Of a stretch of 64,000 bases of DNA, positions 50,004 to 59,331 are shown piece by piece. Both the position numbers and the translations under genes were made by a program. This stretch comes from Haloplanus sp. GDY1. GTDB lineage: Archaea > Halobacteriota > Halobacteria > Halobacteriales > Haloferacaceae. Under the pieces are notes generated by a model. It was not told the DNA's origin, did no database searches, and saw nothing but the letters and a program-made list of their open reading frames with translations. The number at the start of each line of letters is the position of its first letter. Within the stretch, counting starts at the first letter, position 1. The DNA lies in NCBI RefSeq assembly GCF_023703775.1, contig NZ_CP098514.1, forward strand, positions 124,001 to 188,000. Reading direction: 5' to 3'.

Positions 50004-51002
50004 TCACTCCACGGCACCGAGTACGGCGTCACAGACGGTCTTCCGTCCGGTTCCGGGGACGACACTTTGCCCCCGTTCTCTGTATCGACGCCGCCGAACC
50101 GGGTCGTCAATCAGGCCGTCGATCGAAGTTCGCAGATTCGACGCGTCGGCATTCATGGGAAGTACGGTCGCGAGATCCCGCTCGGCAAGGGCCTCCGCGA
50201 TCAGTCGCTGATTCTCCGCTTGGACGACGGCGACGGAGGGCGCCCCTAATGCAAGCAACTCGTAGCTCGTGCTCCCGCAGGCGGTCACCGCCATATCGGC
50301 GTCGAACATCAGTTCCGGCAGGTTCGGTGGCGTCTCAACCACGGTGCAGTTGAGGGCGACGTCGTCGACGGTTCGCCGAACGGCGTCGCCGTTGGAAAAC
50401 CCCGGGCCGATCACGACGGTCACGGACGCGTCCAATCCGTCGAGCGCTCGGATCACCATGGGCGTCTGCCCGCGAATGTCACTCCCACCCATCGTGACGA
50501 GCACCTCGGACACCGTCTCGCGCCACGGTGGCGTTTCACCAGCGAGGCGCGTCACCTCGTCCCGCAGGAGCAGATGCTCGCTCCCGAGACACCACGTCGG
50601 TTCGGCACCGGTGTAGTCGTAGTCAAGGTCCGGGGCGTAGATGTTCCCGTTTACGAACGCGTCCGCACAGATGGTGTGTCGAGCGTCGTCCCCAGCGACT
50701 ACGAGAGGGACGTGCCGTCGGACGGCGCGTTGATATCTGGTGTTGACCGGATAGGCGTCGGCGTACACCACGTCCGGATCGACGGCGCGAATCCAGTCGA
50801 CGAACGGTCCGGGCTCTCCCCGTGTCGGGAGCGCCACCACCGAGACGCCGTCTGGACACGTGTCCTTGACAGCAGTTGGCGTCGTCGTCGCGTACGTCAC
50901 CTCGTGCCCGCGAGAGCGTGCCTCCCCCGCGAGTGCGCTCGTCCGGACGAGATGTCCATACCCGATATTGGGGCCGCCGTCCGCTCGAATCACCACGTGC
51001 AC
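50004..51002 (-). CDS. PseG-type UDP-sugar hydrolase
   Basis: A 332-residue GT-B-like enzyme. RADGGPNIGYGHLVRTSALA contains the PseG signature G-x-G-H-x-x-R with the catalytic His; VVYADAYPVNTRYQ, GSDIRGQTP, VIGPGF, ADMAVTACGSTSYELLALGAPSVAVVQAENQ follow. It cleaves UDP from the N-acylated diamino sugar before condensation with PEP. LegG-type enzymes of related fold also epimerise C2; the sequence does not separate the two. It is 36 bases upstream of the formyltransferase gene and thus co-transcribed with it. Confidence 0.83.
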   Translation of the reverse strand: MHVVIRADGGPNIGYGHLVRTSALAGEARSRGHEVTYATTTPTAVKDTCPDGVSVVALPTRGEPGPFVDWIRAVDPDVVYADAYPVNTRYQRAVRRHVPLVVAGDDARHTICADAFVNGNIYAPDLDYDYTGAEPTWCLGSEHLLLRDEVTRLAGETPPWRETVSEVLVTMGGSDIRGQTPMVIRALDGLDASVTVVIGPGFSNGDAVRRTVDDVALNCTVVETPPNLPELMFDADMAVTACGSTSYELLALGAPSVAVVQAENQRLIAEALAERDLATVLPMNADASNLRTSIDGLIDDPVRRRRYRERGQSVVPGTGRKTVCDAVLGAVE

Positions 51003-51114
51003 GTCTCACCGTTCGACGGCGGCAAGTATAAGCCGGTGGGATTCCGCTCCTCAACCCCTGTTATGGCACCACCGAGAGCAGAATAGCTAAACCCGCCGCT
51101 CTGCAACGTCGGCT

Positions 51115-51825
51115 ATGGATGTCGTTTTCCTCGGACTCAACGATGTCGGCTTCCGAATCTACGAGTGGTTGTGTGACCGCGAGGATGCCGACGTCGCGGC
51201 TCTCGTGACCGAGCGGACGCAACTCGACCTCGTCCGTGAACTTGCCCCCGATATGGTCGTGTCCGTTGGGTTCGATCACCTCGTTCCGGCGGAAATACTC
51301 GATATCCCCGACCACGGCTGTGTGAATCTCCATCCGGCGTATCTGCCGTACAACCGGGGGATGAGTCCGAACGTATGGAGCATCGTCGAGGACACGCCAG
51401 CCGGCGTCACCCTGCACTACATGGATGCCGACTTCGACACCGGTGAGATCATCGCTCGCCGCGAGGTCGACACGTCGTTTTCCGACACCGGGAAAGATCT
51501 TTATCGACGACTCGAAGCGGAACAGTTCGATCTGTTCACGGACGTCTGGCCCGACCTCGTCGCTGGCGACGTGGAGTCGACACCGCAGACGGACGCCGAG
51601 GGGACGTACCACACCATCGAGGACTTTCAGCGACTCTGCGAAATCGACCCCGACGAGGAGGTTCGCGCCGGGGACTTTCTGACCCGACTCCGGGCGTTGA
51701 CGTTCCCGCCGTTCGACAACGCCACCGTAGAAATCGACGGGGAGCGGTATTACGTTGACATCGACGTTCGACCCGCTGAGGAAGGGGACGAGGAGGCACG
51801 AGAAGGATTCCTCGAATCCTACTGA
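51115..51825 (+). CDS. Sugar formyltransferase, second copy
   Basis: A 236-residue formyl_trans_N enzyme. APDMVVSVGFDHLVPAEILDIP, CVNLHPAYLPYNRGMSPNVW (catalytic N and H of N-x-H and R-G), GVTLHYMDADFDTGEII (catalytic D) are complete. It lacks a methionyl-tRNA formyltransferase C-terminal domain. It probably formylates the 4- or other amine of the sugar nucleotide. It is divergent from pseG; both promoters lie in 51003-51114. Confidence 0.82.
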   Translation: MDVVFLGLNDVGFRIYEWLCDREDADVAALVTERTQLDLVRELAPDMVVSVGFDHLVPAEILDIPDHGCVNLHPAYLPYNRGMSPNVWSIVEDTPAGVTLHYMDADFDTGEIIARREVDTSFSDTGKDLYRRLEAEQFDLFTDVWPDLVAGDVESTPQTDAEGTYHTIEDFQRLCEIDPDEEVRAGDFLTRLRALTFPPFDNATVEIDGERYYVDIDVRPAEEGDEEAREGFLESY

Positions 51826-52058
51826 CAGAGATGCACTCCTGGAGGCGACGAGGGTTTCGTGAAGTGGTCCGTTGCTCCCCAGCACGGAAACAGCCATCCA
51901 AGCACCGGGGCTGAGGGAGGAGAGACCCTCGTCTATCCCTCAAGCTCGCACGAATCCAAATCCGACGGTCCAGAACACCATCTGGTAGATTCTCCAGGTT
52001 GTATTTGGTTGGGTACCGCAAGGACAATCTATTAGCGTCTCGCCGCGAGGATTGTCGG

Positions 52059-53162
52059 TTACCCATTTCGTGGCTTCCTCTCAACCAGGTCCGCAAATAG
52101 GTCCTCGTACGCTTCGGCCACTGTATCGATCCCGAATGCCGATGCCCGCTTTCGGACGTCGAACGATCTGTCGTCTTCCAACTGCGCCACCATCGAATCT
52201 GCCAAGCCATGGACATCGTCGACAGGTACAAGACGTCCGTACGCACCCTCCTCTAAGATTTCAGCTGGACCGCTCTGACAGTCGGTCGCGACGACTTGTG
52301 TCCCGCAGGCCATCGCCTCAACGAGGATGTTTCCGAACCCCTCCCAGCGCGAGGGCAAGACGAACAGATCTGCCGAGGCCAAATACGCATAAATGTTGTC
52401 GACGAACCCAGGAAAATCGATATCCTCGACGATTCCCAGACTATCGGCAAGCCGACAATATTCCTCCGTCTTCGGTCCCTGACCGGAGATTATCAATCGT
52501 AGCTCCCGCGATACGTTTTCCTGTGCGATAGCGAACGCACGAAGCAGCGTCTCGAATCCCTTCTGTTCGATGTGACGGCCAGCCCCGAGAATCACGTCGG
52601 CTTCGTCGAACCAGGGATGCTCCGGATCCCGGCTTGCCTGCCGTTTGAGGCGATCCGAGACGATCGGATTGTAGATGACGGTGATATCCTCCCGAGAGAG
52701 TCCCATGGTCCGCACTAGATCGTTCCGTACACCTGCGGACACCGCGACACAGTGGTCTGCGTTCTGGTAAACGGATCGGGCAGCCAGGAACAGCAGCACG
52801 TCCTTCGTCGATCCAAGCTCACTCGACGGCATATTGTGGACGCTCGGAACGAACGGGATGTCCTCGTTCGTGGCAAGCGCCATGGCCGCTGCGACGTTGT
52901 TGTGGGGCATCATCGAATAGAGGAGATCCGGTTCTGCACGCCGCAGGTATCGGTGTAGCGAGGGCACACCGGTGAGGACTCGACGCGCGGAGAGGTCGAC
53001 GACGTTCACATCCTCGTGGAGTTCACCGAGTAACTGTCCTTCGGCGCTCACGAGGACGAGGTCGACATCGTGCCCACGCTCCACCAACCCCGTCGAGAGG
53101 TTCACTGCGACACGTTCAGCCCCCCCGACTCGCAACGATGTCGTCGATATAGCGAGATGCAT
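52059..53162 (-). CDS. GT4-type glycosyltransferase
   Basis: A 367-residue GT-B enzyme. STTSLRVGGAERVAVNLSTGLVERGHDV is the N-terminal loop of GT4 retaining transferases, GAGRHIEQKGFETLLRAFAIA and DLFVLPSRWEGFGNILVEAMACGTQVVATDCQSGPAEIL (donor site E-x-F-G-x-x-x-x-E) the C-terminal half. The start MHLAIST (53160-53162) fits this family. It probably extends the glycan. It is convergent with the formyltransferase gene across a 233-base gap with no visible gene and lies in the AT-richer island. Confidence 0.85.
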   Translation of the reverse strand: MHLAISTTSLRVGGAERVAVNLSTGLVERGHDVDLVLVSAEGQLLGELHEDVNVVDLSARRVLTGVPSLHRYLRRAEPDLLYSMMPHNNVAAAMALATNEDIPFVPSVHNMPSSELGSTKDVLLFLAARSVYQNADHCVAVSAGVRNDLVRTMGLSREDITVIYNPIVSDRLKRQASRDPEHPWFDEADVILGAGRHIEQKGFETLLRAFAIAQENVSRELRLIISGQGPKTEEYCRLADSLGIVEDIDFPGFVDNIYAYLASADLFVLPSRWEGFGNILVEAMACGTQVVATDCQSGPAEILEEGAYGRLVPVDDVHGLADSMVAQLEDDRSFDVRKRASAFGIDTVAEAYEDLFADLVERKPRNG

Positions 53163-53299
53163 TCTCTGTCCCGCCGAATGGTTCGGAGCTATTTCTATCG
53201 CTCGCATCCTGGACCTATCGTCGCCAGCGTCAGGACACGAGTTCGTCAGATCTGAACAGAAAAGCAACAGTCTTCAATATCGTTCGACATGCTGTAGCC

Positions 53300-54700
53300 A
53301 TGACTCGGCGGTTATTGATCCCCGTTATGCCCCATCGGGATCCCTCGTTCGTGGGGCGCCTAGGGACCGCTCTTGAAGAAAGGGGATTCGAGATTGACTA
53401 TCTTCCGAAAAACGACCGTGCTCTCCGTGAGCTAGCCGAATACGTCCCAGAGTCTCGGATTCTCGCTGACTATCTGGACCACGAACCTCAACGGTCGCTT
53501 GAAGAAATCTGTGATAAGGTTGGCATTTCGAGCGTCCGAGATGAAGTGTTCCCGCAGATGGTGTATGACTTTGCCTACTCTGTCCCGAGCTATCGCGCCG
53601 ATCCTCTCGCCGGACGCGCCGACTTGGACTTCAACCGATACAGACGGCTGCTCCACAAGTCGCTTGACTATTTGGTTGAGTACTATACGAGGACCGACGC
53701 CGGCCTCCCAGTGCAACACGTAGGTGGGGAGGTGCTCAGACGAGCCCTCCAGCGCGTCGCGGACGCACACGACGTAGCATCAGTGTGGGTTGGATTCTCT
53801 CCGATACCAGGACGAGCGAGCCTCTATCGAGATGAATCGGTAACTTGGGACATGTTCGAAACGAAGCCGTTCGAAGAACTGACGACAGATGAGAGGGAGC
53901 GTGCTCGCGAGTTGATTCGGAATACGAGAACGGACTCACCCGTCGTGGGGAGCAACGAAGGTAACTTGGATGGCGACGACGGTTCGGTAGCAGTGGATGT
54001 CTACAACAAAATTAAACGTATCACTGCCGAGAGGAAGGAAGTCGTTCCAGAGATCAAACACTGGCTCCAGCACAACGTCGTCAGGCAACTGCTAAAGAGG
54101 TACGCAAACTATCGGTATCTCTCTGCGGACGAATCGACCAAATTCATAGACTCTGAAGAGTTCGTGTTTTTCCCGCTGCAGTTCTTTCGAGAGTCACGTG
54201 TCACGGTTCGGGCAAAGCCGTTCTACAATCAAAGTTGGCTAGTGGAGTACCTCTTTCGCTCGGTACCCGCGGGATATGAACTCGCTGTGAAGGACCATCC
54301 ACAGCAACTGGGCTCACAGCCGCGTTCGTGCATCGATGCGATCGCCCGTCACTCGACGGCACTCCATCCGGGCACGAACGCCCACGACGTCGTTGAGGAG
54401 GCGTCAGCAATCGTCACGCTGAACAATACCGTCGGATATGAGGCACTCATTCACGGAAAACCCGTCGTCACGTTGGGCGATGCCTTCTACAGCCACCGGG
54501 GATACACGTACGACGTAAATAATATGACATCTCTGCCCGAAACCCTAGCAGATGCGGTAGCATCAGACGGGCTGACCGAATCCGAAGTTGTCGAATTCGC
54601 TCACGGTATCCTCTCGGGAAGCGTTCCCGGGGTGTGGGGCGATCCTGCGGATGGAAACGTGAGACGTCTAGCCACCTCCATTATTGAGTACATCGCGTAA
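53300..54700 (+). CDS. Capsule-type (KpsS-like) glycosyltransferase
   Basis: A 466-residue GT-B protein. VFFPLQFFRESRVTVRAKPFYNQSWLVEYL, YELAVKDHPQQLG (acceptor H-P), SAIVTLNNTVGYEALIHGKPVVTLGDAFYS are the C-terminal signature of the KpsS/LipB capsule-synthesis family, which uses CMP-Kdo or similar nonulosonate-like donors. The N-terminal part is unlike known members. It is a good candidate to transfer the CMP-activated nonulosonic acid. AT-rich composition, unlike the flanking core genes. Confidence 0.75.
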   Translation: MTRRLLIPVMPHRDPSFVGRLGTALEERGFEIDYLPKNDRALRELAEYVPESRILADYLDHEPQRSLEEICDKVGISSVRDEVFPQMVYDFAYSVPSYRADPLAGRADLDFNRYRRLLHKSLDYLVEYYTRTDAGLPVQHVGGEVLRRALQRVADAHDVASVWVGFSPIPGRASLYRDESVTWDMFETKPFEELTTDERERARELIRNTRTDSPVVGSNEGNLDGDDGSVAVDVYNKIKRITAERKEVVPEIKHWLQHNVVRQLLKRYANYRYLSADESTKFIDSEEFVFFPLQFFRESRVTVRAKPFYNQSWLVEYLFRSVPAGYELAVKDHPQQLGSQPRSCIDAIARHSTALHPGTNAHDVVEEASAIVTLNNTVGYEALIHGKPVVTLGDAFYSHRGYTYDVNNMTSLPETLADAVASDGLTESEVVEFAHGILSGSVPGVWGDPADGNVRRLATSIIEYIA

Positions 54701-54711
54701 CTTCCGCTACG

Positions 54712-56124
54712 ATGAAAATCGGTCAGACATCCGCAGTTCATTTTCTTTCGCAACTCTCCCTCTCTCTCATGGGGTTCTTAGCGAATCTCTATCTGGCCAA
54801 CGTCTTGGGTGCGTCGGTCCTCGGGACGTACTTTTTGTCCGTCTCCATTATCATTTGGCTGAGCGTGCTGGGGGATATCGGGATCCACAACGCATTGAAA
54901 AAGCGGTTGAGCGAAGGATGCCGGTCTGATCACGTGTGGACCGCGTCGGTCGTCCTGCAACTCGCCACGCTGGTCGTACTCTCCGCGGGCGTCGTTCTAT
55001 TCAGCGGTTCCTTGAACCGGTACGTGGGTGCACCGATCGCGATGATCGTACTCGTCGCCCTGTGGACGAACGTCGCTTTCGAGTTCGTCAAGGCAACTCT
55101 CGACGGTGGTCACAAGGTTCACATATCGAGTCTTCTTGATCCGGCAAACGTGGGGGTTCGCTCGGTCGTGCAGATTGTATTTACCTTCGCTGGCTATCGT
55201 CTCTTCGGTCTCTTTTTCGGCTTCGTGCTCGGAGAGATAATCGCCCTCGTCATCGGATTGAAATTCGTAACAAAGCGAGTCACGACCCCAAACCGGACGG
55301 ACTTTCGACGATTGATCGACTTCGCGAAGTTCTCGTGGATTTCGCCCGTCAAGGGGCGGTCGTTTCTCTCCATGGACACGATCATTCTAGCATGGTTTGT
55401 CGCCAACTCACAGATCGGCGTCTACGAGATTGCGTGGAATGTGGCTGCGATCTTCGCTATCTTCACCGCTTCGGTCGGCCGCGCCATGTTTCCCGAAATG
55501 AGTCAAGCCTCAACAGAGAATGACGGCGACCGGATCGCGACCTATACCGAACTCTCGCTCTCGTTTTCGGGGTTGTTCATCATTCCAGGACTTGTCGGGA
55601 GCGTGCTCCTCGGCGAATTCGTTCTCTCTCTCTACGGTGCCGAGTTCACTGCCGGCTACACCACGCTTATCGTGCTTGTTTGTTCAAGGTTGGTTGCCAG
55701 CTTCGAATCTCAGTTCACAAACACGCTCAACGCCGTTGACCGTCCTGAACTCACGATGCGGTCGAACCTCCTGTTCGTTGGGACGAACGCCGTCGCAAAC
55801 GTCGTGCTGATCGACCAGTTCGGAATCATGGGGGCGGCAGCAGGAACAACGGTTGCGGTACTCCTGAGCGGCGGATACGCATATTCCCTGGCAGTTTCTG
55901 AAGTCCCGTTCGTCATCCCGTTCGATGAGTTTGCCCGGCAGGCTGGTTCAGCGGTGATTATGGGCGTCGTCGTCTTCGTTGGGATGGGTCTTGTCCCGTC
56001 CACACTGATTTGGAACCTTGGACTGATCTGTCTGGGAGCAATCGTGTATCTCTTCGTGTTGCTGGCCCTCTCCGATACGTTCCGAACGGCCGTTGTCAGC
56101 AACGTCCTCTCCTCGGATGTGTAG
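54712..56124 (+). CDS. Lipid-linked oligosaccharide flippase (Wzx/AglR-like)
   Basis: A 470-residue protein with 12-14 membrane helices of the MOP polysaccharide flippase type. QTSAVHFLSQLSLSLMGFLANLYLANVLGASVLGTY is the typical start; IGIHNALKKRLSEG, ILAWFVANSQIGVYEIAWNVAAIFAIFTASVGRAMFPEMSQ and ALNAVDRPELTMRSNLL follow. It probably moves the dolichol-linked glycan across the membrane, as AglR does. It starts 11 bases after the KpsS-like gene. Confidence 0.85.
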   Translation: MKIGQTSAVHFLSQLSLSLMGFLANLYLANVLGASVLGTYFLSVSIIIWLSVLGDIGIHNALKKRLSEGCRSDHVWTASVVLQLATLVVLSAGVVLFSGSLNRYVGAPIAMIVLVALWTNVAFEFVKATLDGGHKVHISSLLDPANVGVRSVVQIVFTFAGYRLFGLFFGFVLGEIIALVIGLKFVTKRVTTPNRTDFRRLIDFAKFSWISPVKGRSFLSMDTIILAWFVANSQIGVYEIAWNVAAIFAIFTASVGRAMFPEMSQASTENDGDRIATYTELSLSFSGLFIIPGLVGSVLLGEFVLSLYGAEFTAGYTTLIVLVCSRLVASFESQFTNTLNAVDRPELTMRSNLLFVGTNAVANVVLIDQFGIMGAAAGTTVAVLLSGGYAYSLAVSEVPFVIPFDEFARQAGSAVIMGVVVFVGMGLVPSTLIWNLGLICLGAIVYLFVLLALSDTFRTAVVSNVLSSDV

Positions 56125-56260
56125 TACCCGTTATCATGCGAGTGATCTTGATCTCAGTTCTCTGTCATCGAATCCCCACGAGTCACCGTCGCCACCGTTG
56201 CCGCCCAATCGAGCGTCGAACTGAAAGCTATTTAGCCCCGTGAGATAGTGAGATGGGGAC

Positions 56261-56977
56261 ATGCAAGCAGTCGTACTCGCCGCCGGCGAGGGCACCCGCC
56301 TCCGCCCCCTCACGGAGGACAAACCCAAGGGCATGGTCGACGTCGCGGGCAAACCGATCCTCACACATTGCTTCGAACAGCTCGTCGACCTCGGCGCCGA
56401 GGAACTCGTCGTCGTCGTCGGCTACCGCAAACAGGACATCATCAGCCACTACGGCGACTCCTTCGGTGACGTCCCCATCACCTACACCCACCAGCGCGAG
56501 CAGAAGGGACTGGCCCACGCCCTCCTGACGGTCGAGGAGCACGTCGACGACGACTTCATGCTCATGCTCGGGGACAACGTCTTCCGGGCGAACCTCGGCG
56601 ACGTGGTGAGCCGTCAGCGCGAAGATCGCGCCGACGCCGCCTTCCTCGTTGAGGAGGTGCCGTGGGAGGAGGCCTCCCGCTACGGCGTCTGTGTCACCAA
56701 CGACTACGGCGAGATCACGGAGGTGGTCGAGAAGCCCGAGGACCCGCCCTCGAACCTGGTGATGACCGGCTTCTACACGTTCACGCCGGCCATCTTCCAC
56801 GCCTGCAAACTCGTCCAGCCCTCGAACCGCGGCGAGTACGAGATCAGCGAGGCCATCGACCTGCTCATCCGCTCGGGCCGGACCATCGACGCCATCGGCA
56901 TCGAAGGGTGGCGGATCGACATCGGCTACCCCGAGGATCGCGACGAAGCGGAGCGACGGATCGAGAACGAGGAGTAA
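56261..56977 (+). CDS. AglF-like sugar-1-phosphate nucleotidyltransferase, copy 2
   Basis: A 238-residue enzyme. GEGTRLRPLTEDKPKGMVDV (nucleotide/catalytic motif), VVVVGYRKQDI, DVPITYTHQREQKGLAHALL, FMLMLGDNVF, LVEEVPWEEASRYGVC, VEKPEDPPSNLVMTGFYTF and GWRIDIGYPEDRDEA. It is a paralogue of the 41656 gene, with near-identical middle and C-terminal blocks, in opposite orientation. TATA-like CTATTTAG lies about 28-35 bases upstream of the leaderless ATG. It marks the return to high GC at the right edge of the island. Confidence 0.86.
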   Translation: MQAVVLAAGEGTRLRPLTEDKPKGMVDVAGKPILTHCFEQLVDLGAEELVVVVGYRKQDIISHYGDSFGDVPITYTHQREQKGLAHALLTVEEHVDDDFMLMLGDNVFRANLGDVVSRQREDRADAAFLVEEVPWEEASRYGVCVTNDYGEITEVVEKPEDPPSNLVMTGFYTFTPAIFHACKLVQPSNRGEYEISEAIDLLIRSGRTIDAIGIEGWRIDIGYPEDRDEAERRIENEE

Positions 56978-57081
56978 GACCGATCCGACGCAGGTTACGG
57001 CGGTACCAGCAGCCTAATAAGAATCTTCGGCGAACGACTCGACGAACCAATGGGACGAGTGTTGTCAAGCCGGGAGTCGAT

Positions 57082-57978
57082 ATGAGTGGTCGGCCGCTCA
57101 CTATCGTCGTTCCGGTGTACAACGACCCGGAAGGGGTCAAGCGAACGCTACACTCTCTAGATTCGCAGTGGGTACCTGACATATCCGTGGCAGTCGTAGA
57201 TAATGGATCGTCCGACGAGACTCACCGCGTCGTCAAGAACTTCGCCCCGACTCACATCGACCTGTGCTGTCGCTCCGAATCGACCATCCAGTCCTCCTAC
57301 GCCGCCCGCAACACCGGCATCCGCCACGTCGACGCGGACGTGATCGCTTTCCTTGACGCCGATGTGACCGTGGCTGACAACTATTTTGACCGCGCGCTTG
57401 CACACTTGGAGCGTAACGACCTCGATTACCTCGGCTGCCGCGTCGACCTCACCATTCCCGACGGCCAACACACCCGAACCGCCCGATACAACGCCCACAC
57501 GGGCTTTCCGATCCAGCAGTACCTCGACCGTCACCGCTACGTCCCCACCTGCGCCCTGTTCGTCCGCCGCGAGGTGTTCGCGGACGTAGGCCTGTTCGAC
57601 CCGCGCCTGATCTCGGGCGGTGACATGGAGTTTGGGAACCGGGTCGACGCCACGGAGTATGATATGGGCTACTGCGCCGATGCCGTCGCCTCCCACCCCG
57701 TTCGCACCTCCCTTCGCTCCCTCTACGGCAAGAACGTCCGCGTCGGACGGGGTCACTGCCAGCTCCAGCGGTACTATCCCAAGCGGTACGGCGAGCCGCC
57801 GATCCCCCCGCGACACGAGCCTCTCGACGTGGAGACGGCCGACCTGTCGATCGACGACCGCCTCGCCTTCGGCGCCCTTTCGACGGCGATGACGGCGGCC
57901 CGGGCGAGCGGCTACGCACGAGAACTCCTGTCGCCGTCCGACACCGGGGCGGACGTGGACGGGCCGCCGTCGCTGTAG
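57082..57978 (+). CDS. GT2 glycosyltransferase
   Basis: A 298-residue GT-A transferase: TIVVPVYNDPEGVKRTLHSL, VAVVDNGSSDETHRVV, SSYAARNTGIRHVDADVIAFLDADVTVADNYFD (the DXD region), CALFVRREVFADVGLFDPRLISGGDMEFGNRV. It transfers a sugar from a nucleotide donor. The C-terminal part (YGKNVRVGRGHCQLQRYYPKRYGEPPIPPRHEP) is shared by some AglE/AglG-like proteins. ATG 57082 lies 105 bases after the nucleotidyltransferase stop and defines the conserved start. Confidence 0.85.
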   Translation: MSGRPLTIVVPVYNDPEGVKRTLHSLDSQWVPDISVAVVDNGSSDETHRVVKNFAPTHIDLCCRSESTIQSSYAARNTGIRHVDADVIAFLDADVTVADNYFDRALAHLERNDLDYLGCRVDLTIPDGQHTRTARYNAHTGFPIQQYLDRHRYVPTCALFVRREVFADVGLFDPRLISGGDMEFGNRVDATEYDMGYCADAVASHPVRTSLRSLYGKNVRVGRGHCQLQRYYPKRYGEPPIPPRHEPLDVETADLSIDDRLAFGALSTAMTAARASGYARELLSPSDTGADVDGPPSL

Positions 57979-58018
57979 CGAACGGTACGGCTTTGTCGGT
58001 CGGGCCGTGTTTGCTTGC

Positions 58019-58138
58019 ATGAGCGACATCGCGGACTTCTGGAACGCGTGGAGCGCGGAGACGGCGACGAAGACACGCGAAGCCATCGGAGTGGCCCGCG
58101 ACCGCAACGCCAGGCGTCTCGAACGAACCGTCGATTGA
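58019..58138 (+). CDS. Possible small protein of 39 residues
   Basis: An ATG frame reading MSDIADFWNAWSAETATKTR then EAIGVARDRNARRLERTVD, charged and helical, in an otherwise non-coding gap between the GT2 gene and the convergent aglG-like gene. It shows haloarchaeal codon use but has no recognised family, and could be chance. Confidence 0.3.
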   Translation: MSDIADFWNAWSAETATKTREAIGVARDRNARRLERTVD

Positions 58139-58239
58139 TACTACCGGCTGTACGTCGAGCGAGACGGCGCATCGTGACGCGAGCACGAAAGTGTGAACGC
58201 GGCCCGGCTCGTTGAGGGAGTGATCGACAGCGGTACGAC

Positions 58240-59187
58240 CTACTCCTCGACCGTCTCCACCTTCTCCAGCAACCCGGGCGTCAGGAAGGCGTAGAGATAC
58301 CCTAGTCCCACCGCTCCAGTAAAAACGAAAATCGTCAGAATCTGCAACACGGCGGCCACGGAGGGCTTCGTCACACAGCCCTTCACCCGCCGCGGCACCC
58401 GATCCAGAAACAGGAAGCGAAGGTAGTCGGTCTCGTCGCCGTCCTCGTCGGGATACAGCAGGCTCATCACGCGCTTGGAGTAGCCCTGCCAGAACGACCG
58501 GGCGACGAGCCAGGTGAACTCCCCGCGGTAGTCGAACAGTTTGTGATCCACCACGGCGTCGTCGGTGTAGACGACGCCCTGGCCGGTCAACTCGCGGATC
58601 CGGATACAGACGGGCGCCTCGTGGGCCTGGATGTGTTTGTCGCCGCGGCGGCCGGTGTGGGTGTCGTAGCCGCCGGCCTCGAGGAAGACGTCCCGTCGGA
58701 ACGAGATGTTCGACCCGTAGCCGTTGCGCACCTCCTCGCCGTCGTCGGCGAAGCCGGGTTCGACGCAGCCGACGAGCCAGTAGAACTCGGCGGGGAAGAA
58801 GTCGGGTTTCTCGGTCTGCCAGTCGGGGCGCACGTCGCCGGCGACGGCGACGGCGTCGGTTTCCTCGTAGGTCGACACGAGTTCGGCGATCCAGTCCTCG
58901 TGGGCGACGGCGTCGTCGTCGATCATCGCCACGACCTCGCCGGAGGCGAGTTCGGCGCCCTTCGTCCGGGAGTAGGAGATGCCGTGGTTCTCCTCGTTGC
59001 AGTGTGTGAGCACGTTCTCGACGTCGCCGAAGTCCTCCAGCACCCGCTCGTAGACGGCCTCGTTGCCGTCGACGACGAGGACGACCTCCAGCGGATCGTA
59101 CGTCTGTGCGAGGGCGCTCTCGACGGCCTCGGTGAACGCCTCGTACCGATCCATCGCGTACGTACAGACGACGACCGACACCTGCAT
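58240..59187 (-). CDS. AglG-like glycosyltransferase
   Basis: A 315-residue GT2 enzyme closely resembling AglG of Haloferax. MQVSVVVCTYAMDRYEAFTEA, DPLEVVLVVDGNEAVYERVLEDF, HCNEENHGISYSRTKGAELASGEVVAMIDDDAVAHEDWI, FPAEFYWLVGCVEPGF, EVRNGYGSNISFRRDVFLEAGGY and a C-terminal membrane helix (about 285-310). AglG adds the second (glucuronic acid) residue in Haloferax. The start at 59185-59187 has a TATA-like CTTATTC 27 bases upstream. Divergent from aglB. Confidence 0.85.
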   Translation of the reverse strand: MQVSVVVCTYAMDRYEAFTEAVESALAQTYDPLEVVLVVDGNEAVYERVLEDFGDVENVLTHCNEENHGISYSRTKGAELASGEVVAMIDDDAVAHEDWIAELVSTYEETDAVAVAGDVRPDWQTEKPDFFPAEFYWLVGCVEPGFADDGEEVRNGYGSNISFRRDVFLEAGGYDTHTGRRGDKHIQAHEAPVCIRIRELTGQGVVYTDDAVVDHKLFDYRGEFTWLVARSFWQGYSKRVMSLLYPDEDGDETDYLRFLFLDRVPRRVKGCVTKPSVAAVLQILTIFVFTGAVGLGYLYAFLTPGLLEKVETVEE

Positions 59188-59331
59188 CGCCCGGACGTTC
59201 CGCCGAGGCGAGAATAAGCGTTTTCGTTGGTGGTCGAGCCGTCCTCTCACGGCCGCAATTCGGCACCCAAAGCCGTTCCGGCCATCGAAAGATAACAAGG
59301 TTTATGCCCGTAATCCAAGTCCGTTCGGCCA

